From NCBI RefSeq assembly GCF_003862495.1, contig NZ_RRCH01000021.1, positions 1 to 64,000 of the forward strand: DNA of 64,000 bases, in the 5' to 3' direction. This document shows, in pieces, positions 56,894 through 64,000 of this stretch. How positions within the stretch are numbered: the stretch's first letter is position 1; the number at the start of each line of letters is the position of its first letter. This DNA comes from Halocatena pleomorpha (GTDB lineage Archaea; Halobacteriota; Halobacteria; Halobacteriales; Haloarculaceae). The notes beneath the pieces are model-generated. The model worked only from the letters and a program-made list of their open reading frames with translations. It made no database searches and was not told the DNA's origin. Made by a program: the position numbers and the translations under genes.

Positions 56894-57601
56894 ATGAAGC
56901 TCGCACGCATCGAAACGACGGACGGGATTGAGACGGGTGAGTACGCCGACGGGACGGTTATCACGGAAGACGATCAATACGAGCCGACGGAGTACGAACT
57001 TCGTGCACCATGTGAACCCTCAGCATGTTTCTGTGTGGGACGCAATTTCGGTGAGAAAGTAGAGCAGATGGAGTATGAGGTCCCGGAAGAACCGGACTTT
57101 TTCATTAAGCCACCGATTGCGGTACACGCCCCTGAGACACCGATTCAGCGTCCCGATTTCACGTCTGAGCTTACGTACGCGGGTGAACTGGCGGCCGTTA
57201 TCGATCAGAAATGCTCACACGTTCCGGAATCGGAGATCGATACCGTTGTGCGAGGCTACACTATCCTGAATGATCTCGACGCATTAGATCAGCCGCGGCG
57301 CACAGCACGCAAAGCCTTCGACGGAAGTGCACCGCTCGGTCCGTGGATCGAAACCGACATCGATCCCGTCGGCATCGAGATGCGGACGCTCATCAACGGG
57401 GAACAGCGCCAGTCGGACAACACCGAACGGATGTTCTTCAAACCTGCCGAGACCATCTCGTTCCTCTCAGAACGCTTTACGTTCCAAGCCGGCGATGTCG
57501 TCTCATTTGGAAGTCCCGCAAACCCAGGGCTTCTTGAATCAGGGGATGAAATCGAGATCACTTATGAGGGTATCGGAACGCTCAGGAACACGGTTCACTG
57601 A
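56894..57601 (+). CDS. Fumarylacetoacetate hydrolase (FAH) family protein
   Basis: A 235-residue enzyme of the FAH superfamily. The core segments are ACFCVGRNFGEKVEQM, the metal-binding ELTYAGELAAVID and YTILNDLDALDQPRR; the C-terminal GDVVSFGSPANPG fits the family. Members cleave carbon-carbon bonds or decarboxylate acyl pyruvates. The second metal site shows no clear defect. The reaction is not assigned. Confidence 0.82.
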   Translation: MKLARIETTDGIETGEYADGTVITEDDQYEPTEYELRAPCEPSACFCVGRNFGEKVEQMEYEVPEEPDFFIKPPIAVHAPETPIQRPDFTSELTYAGELAAVIDQKCSHVPESEIDTVVRGYTILNDLDALDQPRRTARKAFDGSAPLGPWIETDIDPVGIEMRTLINGEQRQSDNTERMFFKPAETISFLSERFTFQAGDVVSFGSPANPGLLESGDEIEITYEGIGTLRNTVH

Positions 57602-57736
57602 GACGTTCGGTCACCCACGAGAACGGCTGACTGCAAACCCTACTGTCCACCGCCGAGCACACCGGATATTTTCGGCGTGCCCGAACCTTCGATTCACCTG
57701 ATCCGGAACCCCCACAACTGAAACTGTGGGAGGAGA

Positions 57737-57883
57737 TCAATCAACTACGGTCGAGATCGTATCCGAACGGATCCATGCGTTCGGATTGTCGTGTTCGTAC
57801 ACCACAAGGCGACCCTCTTGGGTTTCATAGCGTCCGTAGTTTTCATACTGACCGTCCGTCCGTGTGCAGGATCTTTCATCCAT
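57737..57883 (-). CDS. Small haloarchaeal protein (DUF7331-like)
   Basis: A 48-residue protein with the pattern YETQEGRLVVYEHDNPNAWIRSD, which fits the small haloarchaeal DUF7331 family from memory (not searched). The ATG at 57883 is preferred over a longer frame to 57979. It converges with the FAH gene, and a hairpin lies between them. Function unknown. Confidence 0.55.
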   Translation of the reverse strand: MDERSCTRTDGQYENYGRYETQEGRLVVYEHDNPNAWIRSDTISTVVD

Positions 57884-58360
57884 GGCGTTTCGTTGTTGGT
57901 AACCGAACGGACAGCCCAACACAACAACGCCGACTTGAACGTCAACCACCGCCGAAACATCGCATCGATCTGGTATCACGATGGCCGTCCGGTATCCTTG
58001 TGTACAACAATAAGTCTTACAGTTATAAGGATGTTCCTAAATTATCTTGGATTCATTTATACTCATACAGAGAAGATGATTATTTTTTGTCATGAATTCA
58101 CACGCTCGCTGTCATCGCTGGGTGTCGCCTCATTACACAGTATCACCCGTAAGTGAGTAATACCACTCATGTTATTCATGGCTAGCAGTTAACAGAGGCT
58201 GCGTACGAATTGGCTGTATTGTGTTATTAGTATTTTGGTGATTTTATTGGGTAAAGTGATATGACGGAAACATTTAGGAATCGAACTCGGATCATCGGAA
58301 AGAACACACGAAACGTACCGTCTTTTCGCGAGTAATATCCAGACGTTCACAGTGAGGAAA
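57884..58360. other. AT-rich intergenic region next to orc
   Basis: 477 bases without a convincing gene. The last part carries a degenerate copy of the origin repeat (58302-58321) just beyond the orc stop codon. A/T runs are frequent around 58070-58260. Confidence 0.5.
58302..58321 (+). repeat. Outlying ORB-like repeat
   Basis: GAACACACGAAACGTACCGT matches the origin repeat copy at 59872-59891 in 18 of 20 bases. It lies on the far (3') side of the orc gene. It may be a distal binding site for the initiator or a relic. Confidence 0.6.
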
Positions 58361-59575
58361 TCACCGAGAGGGTGCCGATGTTGTACCCTCCTCTTCGATC
58401 TCTTTTCGGGCCGTGAACACAGCGTCAGCATCCATTGCTAGCTCGTACTCATAGTACGCACCGCCGGCCCTGCCATCGTTTCGCTCCGTTCGGCTGAGAA
58501 AGCCGAGCATCTTGAGTTCCGAAAGGTGGTCTTGGACGCTGCGCAGCGAGGAGAGTGGGTCCGTTCCCCAGTACGTAGCGACCTGTTCGTAGGTGCTTTG
58601 GATGGTTTTCGATCGAACTGGCGTTTCCTGACTCTCTTCGAGTTGTGCGATCGCTTCGAGTATCAGCTGGGCATGTGGTGTCTGATCGCGTATCTTGTTA
58701 CGAACGCGACCTCGCTGGACACGAGTTTCGGCGGCTAAGATGTGATCGTCGGTAACGGTGTCGTCGCTGTTGTCTTCAGCGATGTCTCCGCCCGTACTGA
58801 GCAGATCGAGGGCTTGTCGGGCGCTCCCGGTGTCCTGAGCGGCTTTTGCTGCACAGAGTGCGATAGCGCTCTGTACGTACGCATCCTCGACGAACGCTTT
58901 CTCAGCCCGATGGGAAAGGATTGTCCGGAGTTCGTCGGCGTCGTACGGCGAAAAGGAGAGTTCCTTTTCCATTAGCGTCCCTTTGACCTTCGGGCTGAGA
59001 CTGTCACGGAACCGATAGTTATTACTGATACCGATGACGCCAATCTTTGCGTGATCGAGGTGGCCGTTCGATCTCGCCCGAGGGATCTCATAGAGAAGCG
59101 AGTTGACCTTGGCGAGATGATCGATTTCGTCAAGCACGAGGAGGAATGTCCCACCGATATCGTCGAGTAACGAATAGAACTCCTCAAGCGCGTCGCTTGT
59201 CGACAGTCCCTTTTTCGGGAACGTTGGTGCGTCCTCGTTCCGAAGCGTGTTGATGAATGCACGGAGTGTGCCGTAGGCCGAATCGTTGTTACAGTTGTGA
59301 AACAGAACGTGGAGCCGGTCGGCTTCGTCCCGTTTGTTAACTTGATATTGTAACGCGTCCATCATATACCTCGTGACGGCTGTCTTTCCGACGCCGGTCT
59401 TTCCGTAGATGAATATATTCGATGGGCTACGACCGAAAAGTACGTCCTTGAGGGCGTTTCGGTACGCTTCTATCTCGGCTTCGCGTTCGAGTATTGTTTC
59501 TGGATCGTAATCCTCTTCGAGTACGTGTTTGTTTTCAAAAATCTGACTTGTGAGTCCTTCGAATGGATCGTTCAT
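58361..59575 (-). CDS. orc: Orc1/Cdc6 replication initiator
   Basis: A 404-residue AAA+ initiator. Walker A GKTGVGKT is at 58-65, Walker B is LLVLDEIDHL, and the sensor 1 region reads ISNNYRFRDSL. A C-terminal winged helix (residues about 305-400) binds origin repeats. The protein recognises the origin next to it and loads MCM. It is transcribed away from the origin in the typical haloarchaeal arrangement. Confidence 0.95.
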   Translation of the reverse strand: MNDPFEGLTSQIFENKHVLEEDYDPETILEREAEIEAYRNALKDVLFGRSPSNIFIYGKTGVGKTAVTRYMMDALQYQVNKRDEADRLHVLFHNCNNDSAYGTLRAFINTLRNEDAPTFPKKGLSTSDALEEFYSLLDDIGGTFLLVLDEIDHLAKVNSLLYEIPRARSNGHLDHAKIGVIGISNNYRFRDSLSPKVKGTLMEKELSFSPYDADELRTILSHRAEKAFVEDAYVQSAIALCAAKAAQDTGSARQALDLLSTGGDIAEDNSDDTVTDDHILAAETRVQRGRVRNKIRDQTPHAQLILEAIAQLEESQETPVRSKTIQSTYEQVATYWGTDPLSSLRSVQDHLSELKMLGFLSRTERNDGRAGGAYYEYELAMDADAVFTARKEIEEEGTTSAPSR

Positions 59576-59668
59576 GTCAGTGTCTTAGACTAGGTGGGTT
59601 TTACACAGCAAACGTAAATAGATACCGTTCGTCTGTTTCGTGTGTTCTCCATCTTTAAGTGAGGGACA

Positions 59669-59687
59669 CACAGTACGTTTCGTCTGT
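59669..59687 (-). repeat. ORB-like repeat, inverted copy
   Basis: An exact copy of the 19-base origin core on the minus strand. It flanks the AT-rich stretch on the orc side. Its surrounding bases extend the match to 23 of 24 with the copy at 59926-59949. Confidence 0.85.
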
Positions 59688-59832
59688 TTTCTCCTTAGAA
59701 ATCATCCTGTGGTCGGTTGCCGGATTAGAGGATTATATTGCTGATAGCATAAGATTCAAGTTATGTAAGAAACGGTTGACGAAGAACGGACGAAACACTC
59801 CCTGAGACTCATCCGCAAACGAGTCGGATGGT

Positions 59833-59859
59833 GGGGCAAGGGGGGGAAGGGGGGAAGGG
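59833..59859 (+). other. Four G-runs in the origin
   Basis: Four runs of 4, 7, 6 and 3 G separated by short CAA or AA spacers. It could form a G-quadruplex when single-stranded, or correspond to the G-string that canonical haloarchaeal origin repeats carry. Confidence 0.6.
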
Positions 59860-59873
59860 TGTTCCGTAGAAGA

Positions 59874-59892
59874 ACAGACGAAACGTACTGTG
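59874..59892 (+). repeat. ORB-like repeat, direct copy 1
   Basis: Exact copy of the 19-base core. The copy continues with TG and is preceded by GA. Confidence 0.85.
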
Positions 59893-59928
59893 TGTCTCTT
59901 CCTCTCCGAGATCACTCTCTCGCTGGAA

Positions 59929-59947
59929 ACAGACGAAACGTACTGTG
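59929..59947 (+). repeat. ORB-like repeat, direct copy 2
   Basis: Exact copy of the 19-base core, 55 bases downstream of copy 1, with a third partial copy (GAAACAGACGAAAA) at 59957-59970. Confidence 0.85.
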
Positions 59948-60175
59948 TGAGTGGCCGAAACAGACGAAAATATCTCTTACATTCGAACATGTTACGGCTG
60001 TATCTCTCGTTCAAAAACGTAGTAGACGGTTCATCAGTCGATCGGAACGTGATCTTTCGTTCTCCACTGGGTATCGAGCAGGTACAGATGCTGAGCTATC
60101 TGCGGAAATTAATTGATATTCCGTTTGTAGCTACTCGGGGTAACACCCATACCGCTGCCGGCACACACGATCCGT

Positions 60176-60499
60176 ATGGATCTCGACCAGTACGACCCTC
60201 CAATCGTCGGCCCAGATGCGATCGAATCAACAGAACTGTTCGTCAACGACGACGTACTAGTGAAACTGTTCGCACTCGGACCGGGCGCAGAGCTGTCTGC
60301 TCATGAACACTCTGATTCGACCAACGTCTTTCACGTCCTTGAAGGAACGGTAACAGTCATTCGAGAGGAGACCGAGGAAGCTATCGACGCACCGGGAATC
60401 GTGTTCCACGAGCGGGGCAGCGCTCACGGGGCGCGCAACGACACCGATGATGTTGCCGTGTTGACCGCCAGTCTCTGCCCATTACCCGGCTCTGGATGA
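60176..60499 (+). CDS. Cupin-domain protein
   Basis: A 107-residue single cupin barrel. Motif 1 is HEHSDSTNVFHVLEG with a metal-binding His pair and Glu; motif 2 has a His in SAHGARN. Small cupins are isomerases, dioxygenases or binding proteins; the substrate is unknown. It lies downstream of the origin on the plus strand, convergent with moaB. Confidence 0.82.
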   Translation: MDLDQYDPPIVGPDAIESTELFVNDDVLVKLFALGPGAELSAHEHSDSTNVFHVLEGTVTVIREETEEAIDAPGIVFHERGSAHGARNDTDDVAVLTASLCPLPGSG

Positions 60500-60516
60500 G
60501 TTCTCTATGACGTTCA

Positions 60517-61077
60517 TCACCGTTGTGCTAGCCCGACCAGATGCGGTAGTTCCGGAACAATGATCTCGGAAACACCTAATCGAACGGCGTTCTCGCTTCC
60601 CGGCAAGCAGAACACCGGAACGTCGGCCACAATGCCCGCAGTGGCGCGTGTTCCGATGACTCGCGTTCCGATCTCATCGGAAGAGAGCCGTCGGAACAGC
60701 TCACCGAATCCGGGCAGTTCCTTCCTGAACAGCGACGAAACCGCCTCGACAGTCACATCATCAGGCGTCACTCCTGTGCCTCCGGTCGTGACAACGGCGT
60801 CGACGCGTTCGTCTGTGGCGTACGTTTCGACCCGTGATCGGATCGCGTCCTGATCATCGCTGATGACCTCGCGCTCAATAACGCGGTAGTCGGCGTCGTC
60901 GAGTGCGGTTTCGATCGCGTCCCCGGACGGATCATCCTCGACCGACCGCGAGGAGGACACGGTCAGAACGGCGACGTTAGGATTTCCAACGTCGTGGTGA
61001 TGATGATCATGGCTGTGATTTCCATCCGACTCCCCGTTCTTGGATCGATCGTGTGGTTGTGGTGGCACACTCCTCAT
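60517..61077 (-). CDS. moaB: Molybdenum cofactor biosynthesis protein MoaB/MogA
   Basis: A 186-residue molybdopterin-binding fold with the motif VVTTGGTGVTPDDVT near residue 95 and a later FCLPGSENAV. It activates molybdopterin by adenylylation before molybdate insertion, which the molybdoenzyme at 24703-26148 would need. Unusually the N-terminus holds a His-rich stretch (HSHDHHHHD) that could bind metal. I chose the ATG at 61077, as the longer frame adds 93 unrelated residues. Confidence 0.88.
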   Translation of the reverse strand: MRSVPPQPHDRSKNGESDGNHSHDHHHHDVGNPNVAVLTVSSSRSVEDDPSGDAIETALDDADYRVIEREVISDDQDAIRSRVETYATDERVDAVVTTGGTGVTPDDVTVEAVSSLFRKELPGFGELFRRLSSDEIGTRVIGTRATAGIVADVPVFCLPGSENAVRLGVSEIIVPELPHLVGLAQR

Positions 61078-61179
61078 TGGTGTGTCCCCTACAAGTGGTT
61101 TGATTCCGATGGCGAACGATCTGCCATTATAGGTTGAAACCATCAACAGTGTTTTGCGTCCAGCCACGGAGAATCGAGC

Positions 61180-62271
61180 ATGAAGGCTGTGCAGTTCACC
61201 GAACACGGCGACAGGAGCGTTCTGTCCTACGAGGAGCATCCCGATCCCGAGATATCGGCCGACGAGGTCCTGATCGATGTCAAAGCAGCTGCGTTGAATC
61301 ATCTCGATGTCCACACCCGTCGTGGACTGCCCGGCGTCGATCTCGCAATGCCTCACATCCCTGGCAGCGACGCAGCCGGTGTCGTCACTGAAACAGGATC
61401 GGCGGTGAGTCGGTTTTCAGCCGGTGATCGCGTCGCCGTTTCGGCCGGACGATCGTGTGGGACGTGTGAATACTGTCGTCATGGGCAGTACTCGATGTGT
61501 GAGTCGTTCCACCTGATCGGAGAGCATGTGTCTGGTGTTCATGCGGAGTTGGCTGCTGTCCCGGCTGATAACCTCGTTCCCGTCCCCGAGACAGTCGATT
61601 GGCCGACCGCCGGCTCGGCTGCACTAGTGTTTCAAACTGCATGGCGGATGTTACACACGCAGGCCGATCTCGCTGCTGGTGAGCACGTTCTTGTCCACGG
61701 CGCGAGCGGTGGCGTCGGTCACGCTGCGGTCCAGATCGCGGCCCACGCTGGTGCTGTGGTGTACGCGACGGCGAGCAGCGAGACGAAACTCGATCACGCG
61801 CGTGACTGTGGTGCAGACCACTGTATCAACTACGATGAAGCATCGTTTACCGATGAGATCTACGCTCTGACTGATGGACGGGGTGTTGACATCGTTGTCG
61901 ACCACGTCGGTCCTGCAACGTGGGACGATTCCCTGAAATCGCTTGCCAAGGGTGGGCGGCTAGTTACCTGCGGTGCGACCACCGGACCGACCGCCGAGAC
62001 GAACATCAACCGCGTTTTCTGGAATCAACTCCGTATCATCGGCTCCACAATGGCGACGCCGGGAGAGACTGACGACGTGTTGTCGTTGGTTTGGGACGGT
62101 ACGTTCAACCCACAACTCCGGACGACACTCCCGATGAGCGATATCGCGCGCGCTCACGAACTCCTCGAAGAGCGTGAAGGATTCGGAAAGGTCGTTGTCG
62201 TTCCAGACAGCGAGATGAAACGTTCTGCAAACAATCGAGCGAATCCTGGCAACAACGAATATGACGGATAG
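61180..62271 (+). CDS. Zinc-binding alcohol dehydrogenase / quinone-oxidoreductase-like protein
   Basis: A 363-residue medium-chain dehydrogenase. The structural zinc loop CGTCEYCRHGQYSMC is complete, and the cofactor motif VHGASGGVGHAAV is clear. The catalytic zinc Cys seen in classical ADH is replaced (NHLDVHTR), which is common in quinone-oxidoreductase-like members. The C-terminal tail after residue 345 is unrelated to the fold. It overlaps the next gene by 11 bases. Confidence 0.86.
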   Translation: MKAVQFTEHGDRSVLSYEEHPDPEISADEVLIDVKAAALNHLDVHTRRGLPGVDLAMPHIPGSDAAGVVTETGSAVSRFSAGDRVAVSAGRSCGTCEYCRHGQYSMCESFHLIGEHVSGVHAELAAVPADNLVPVPETVDWPTAGSAALVFQTAWRMLHTQADLAAGEHVLVHGASGGVGHAAVQIAAHAGAVVYATASSETKLDHARDCGADHCINYDEASFTDEIYALTDGRGVDIVVDHVGPATWDDSLKSLAKGGRLVTCGATTGPTAETNINRVFWNQLRIIGSTMATPGETDDVLSLVWDGTFNPQLRTTLPMSDIARAHELLEEREGFGKVVVVPDSEMKRSANNRANPGNNEYDG

Positions 62272-62593
62272 CAACGACAGCTACGTCCACGATCCCGAAT
62301 CGTTTCGGGAACAGACTGATCACGACGAACCCGATCGGACGACTAAAGCGTATTTCGACAGTCCAGAGGACGGTCGTTCCGATCAAACGTTTGGCCGGCA
62401 CGGCTGGCTCCTCGTCGGGACTCTTGCTATCGCCTTTGTTGTTGCTCCAGCAACGATATTGTATCTCCCCCACGCGGACTCCGTTATCACTCCGTTGGGA
62501 CTGTCCTTCCGGGACGCGTATCTCGTCGTGCCCCTCATACCAGCGCTCGCTCTCGGTACGGTCGCCGTCTGGACTGCCGTCCACGATGTGTGA
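62261..62593 (+). CDS. Two-span membrane protein, unknown function
   Basis: A 110-residue protein with an acidic N-terminal half and two hydrophobic segments (about 48-70 and 85-105). It overlaps the dehydrogenase gene by 11 bases, so it is probably co-transcribed. No motif allows a function to be named. Confidence 0.6.
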   Translation: MTDSNDSYVHDPESFREQTDHDEPDRTTKAYFDSPEDGRSDQTFGRHGWLLVGTLAIAFVVAPATILYLPHADSVITPLGLSFRDAYLVVPLIPALALGTVAVWTAVHDV

Positions 62594-63181
62594 CGATCAA
62601 CCGAAAAACTGAGGCAGGACGATTGTTTGAATGAGCTGCCTCGTGGAGAGCAAACACAGATCGCAGACTGCCCCTCTGTCGTACTAAATATCGTATGCCG
62701 TCTCGTGTGTTCAATTGTGGACAGTCCACTCTGACGGTCGCACTCAATCAGTAAAAACGCATCGAAACGTATCTATAAGTAATAGAATATTAACAATTAT
62801 GAAGCGTGTTGTAATACAATTTCTGCTATCAGTATCGTTGCTATATATTTGAAACATTACATCAAAAACGTTGTTTTGGCCAGCAACATTATACGCAAAT
62901 GGGGATCCCCTCATTGGATGGCGCTGTTGTCGTCGCTCGGGACCTCATAGACGATAACGACGTTACCGCTGTTATTATCAACATTACCGCCTTCATCACC
63001 GGTATACCATTTCCTGAACAACCATTCGCTGCAAATACAGAGGCAAAGCTCACCTTTGCTGTGGGAAACAATTCAACCAATAGCAATAATATAGATACAT
63101 ATTGGTGGATAGCTATATTAAATAAAAATAATAATAAATGGTATGGAAAACGTTTAATCTGGGGACGAAAGGAGATGATAC
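62594..63181. other. AT-rich region with broken short ORFs
   Basis: 588 bases with no confident gene. A 17-codon ORF at 62799-62852 looks like the start of a membrane or secreted protein and has a TATA-like element before it. A second ORF begins at 62899 in another frame and runs into the DoxX gene. The first part of that ORF has coding-like codons. This may be a decayed gene. Confidence 0.4.
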
Positions 63182-63616
63182 ATGGGAACAAATACGAAGT
63201 TAGGTACTCAAGGACCAGCGTCCCTAATCCTCATCCGGCTGTTAGTTGGTGGTGTTTTCATTACAGAAGGATTACAAAAACTCCTATTTCCGGGAATACT
63301 TGGTGCAAGCCGCTTTGCTGAGTTAGGATTTCCCGTCCCACGAACGACTGCCACCGCTGTTGGAGTGATCGAAGTCGTTGCGGGCGGCGCTGTACTAGTC
63401 GGACTTGCGACACGATTGGCCGCTGTTTTTCTGTTGTTGATCGCTCTCGGCGCGATCATCACGACAAAGATCCCGATCCTCCTCGGCCACGGTATCTGGG
63501 TGTTTCCGGTTCAGGACAACGTCTCACGCTACGGCGTCTGGGGATTTTTTCATGAGTGGAGGGGCGATATCGCAATGCTGCTAGGGTCACTTTACCTACT
63601 TATTGCAATCGATTGA
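63182..63616 (+). CDS. DoxX family membrane protein
   Basis: A 144-residue protein with four hydrophobic segments and the DoxX-type start (ASLILIRLLVGGVFITEGLQKLLFP). DoxX-like proteins are poorly understood; some are subunits of terminal quinol oxidases or thiosulfate-quinone oxidoreductase. Its upstream region is unusually AT-rich. Confidence 0.82.
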   Translation: MGTNTKLGTQGPASLILIRLLVGGVFITEGLQKLLFPGILGASRFAELGFPVPRTTATAVGVIEVVAGGAVLVGLATRLAAVFLLLIALGAIITTKIPILLGHGIWVFPVQDNVSRYGVWGFFHEWRGDIAMLLGSLYLLIAID

Positions 63617-63693
63617 GGAACACGCAAAACCGCAGGAAAACAGAAATAATTCACAAAAGATCGAAATGCTTAGCACCAGAACCAACGGTCGAT

Positions 63694-64000
63694 ATGTTCG
63701 AGGAGAGTACGTCTGCGAGCGAGAAAAGACGGGGTGTAGGGGACGATCCGACGCCGGTCGGTCTCAAGTTCGGTAGCGTTCGAACGGTTGTTGCTCGACC
63801 GGAGGACGACGCCGTCCAAACGACGGTAGCGCTGACGTGTTCAGCGACGTATCAGGACCCACTGACGGGAAAACGCCGCGCCGTTTATGGCGAGCGCGCA
63901 GCCAACGAGTATCCCGATCGGGCGCAGTTCATGCTCCAATCGGAGTTGGCCGAAGACAATGAGCGCGCCACTGTGACGCGTTCGTTTCTCGAAACGTTTG
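63694..64000 (+). CDS. Actin/Hsp70-fold protein, 5' part (cut by window)
   Basis: The open frame begins with ATG at 63694 and is still open at the window end (102 codons). The opening PVGLKFGSVRTVVARPEDD and the later VYGERAANEYPDRAQFML resemble, from memory, haloarchaeal actin/MreB-like or Hsp70-fold ATPases with an initial nucleotide-binding strand. The remainder of the protein is outside the window. Confidence 0.55.
   Translation, partial: MFEESTSASEKRRGVGDDPTPVGLKFGSVRTVVARPEDDAVQTTVALTCSATYQDPLTGKRRAVYGERAANEYPDRAQFMLQSELAEDNERATVTRSFLETF

Larger units (their letters stand above)
59576..60000. other. Replication origin with ORB-like repeats
   Basis: The gene-free region upstream of orc contains three exact copies of the 19-base core ACAGACGAAACGTACTGTG: one inverted (59669-59687) and two direct (59874-59892 and 59929-59947). 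Weaker copies lie at 59628-59639, 59784-59796 and 59957-59970. Between the inverted and direct sets lies an AT-rich stretch (59701-59770) fit for unwinding, plus a G-run tract (59833-59859). Confidence 0.85.

Noticed and set aside
62899-63321. ORF of 140 codons ahead of and overlapping doxX
   Set aside because: The last 46 codons overlap doxX in another frame and the middle is AT-biased. Only the first part looks coding, so I described it as a possible remnant.
1-64000. CRISPR arrays, tRNA and rRNA genes
   Set aside because: I looked for regularly spaced repeats and for tRNA arm patterns in the intergenic regions and saw none. A tRNAscan or CRISPR search would settle it.

Overview
The window is chromosomal DNA from a halophilic archaeon (class Halobacteria). 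Support for this comes from an acidic proteome, a haloarchaeal A-type ATPase subunit D, MCM, Orc1/Cdc6 and TFB genes, Tat-dependent lipoproteins and a halocyanin, a geranylgeranyl-reductase-type flavoprotein, TATA boxes about 25-30 bases ahead of starts with almost no leader, and many overlapping start/stop junctions. I cannot name the genus. I saw no rRNA, tRNA or CRISPR array.

Layout. 1-7.3 kb: LarE, a tRNA-binding protein, an S66 peptidase, a histidine phosphatase, a PhoU-type regulator, a TatC with a very long disordered N-terminus, and an SDR. 7.3-13.4 kb: MutL and MutS flank an iron-type ABC substrate-binding lipoprotein whose promoter carries a perfect DtxR-like palindrome. 13.5-20.6 kb: a haloarchaea-specific block of uncharacterised proteins (two ParA-like proteins that have lost the P-loop lysines, a coiled-coil protein and small proteins) around a TFB gene, leading into an MCM gene interrupted by a 182-residue mini-intein. 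20.6-24.5 kb: prepilin peptidase, a zinc protein, AtpD, a lipoprotein gene broken by a 48-bp IS200/IS605-type end fragment, and an enoyl-CoA hydratase. 24.7-27.9 kb: a halocyanin and a sulfite-oxidase-like molybdoenzyme in tandem, a zinc-ribbon protein and a VOC protein. 28.0-36.2 kb: a surface-glycan cluster (phosphodiesterase-like protein, polytopic membrane protein, GT2, GT4, NodB-like lipoprotein). 36.2-46.1 kb: ThyX, a membrane-anchored winged-helix regulator, SucCD, an SDR, an SNF transporter, a uracil-DNA glycosylase-like protein and an acyl-CoA carboxyltransferase. 46.1-52.4 kb: small genes, ThiC, zinc micro-proteins, PyrBI and a flavoprotein reductase. 52.6-55.7 kb: a lidless Hsp70 and a membrane J-protein. 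55.9-64.0 kb: a secreted protein, an FAH protein, an Orc1/Cdc6 gene with an adjacent replication origin, a cupin, MoaB, an alcohol-dehydrogenase-like enzyme, DoxX and the start of an actin/Hsp70-fold protein cut by the window edge.

The strongest candidates for something new are: the origin with non-canonical inverted and direct repeats on both sides of its orc gene; the pair of P-loop-defective ParA-like proteins around a TFB; the lidless Hsp70 with its membrane J-protein; and the solo IS200/IS605 end left inside a lipoprotein gene. All functional statements are read from sequence and family knowledge; no searches could be run.
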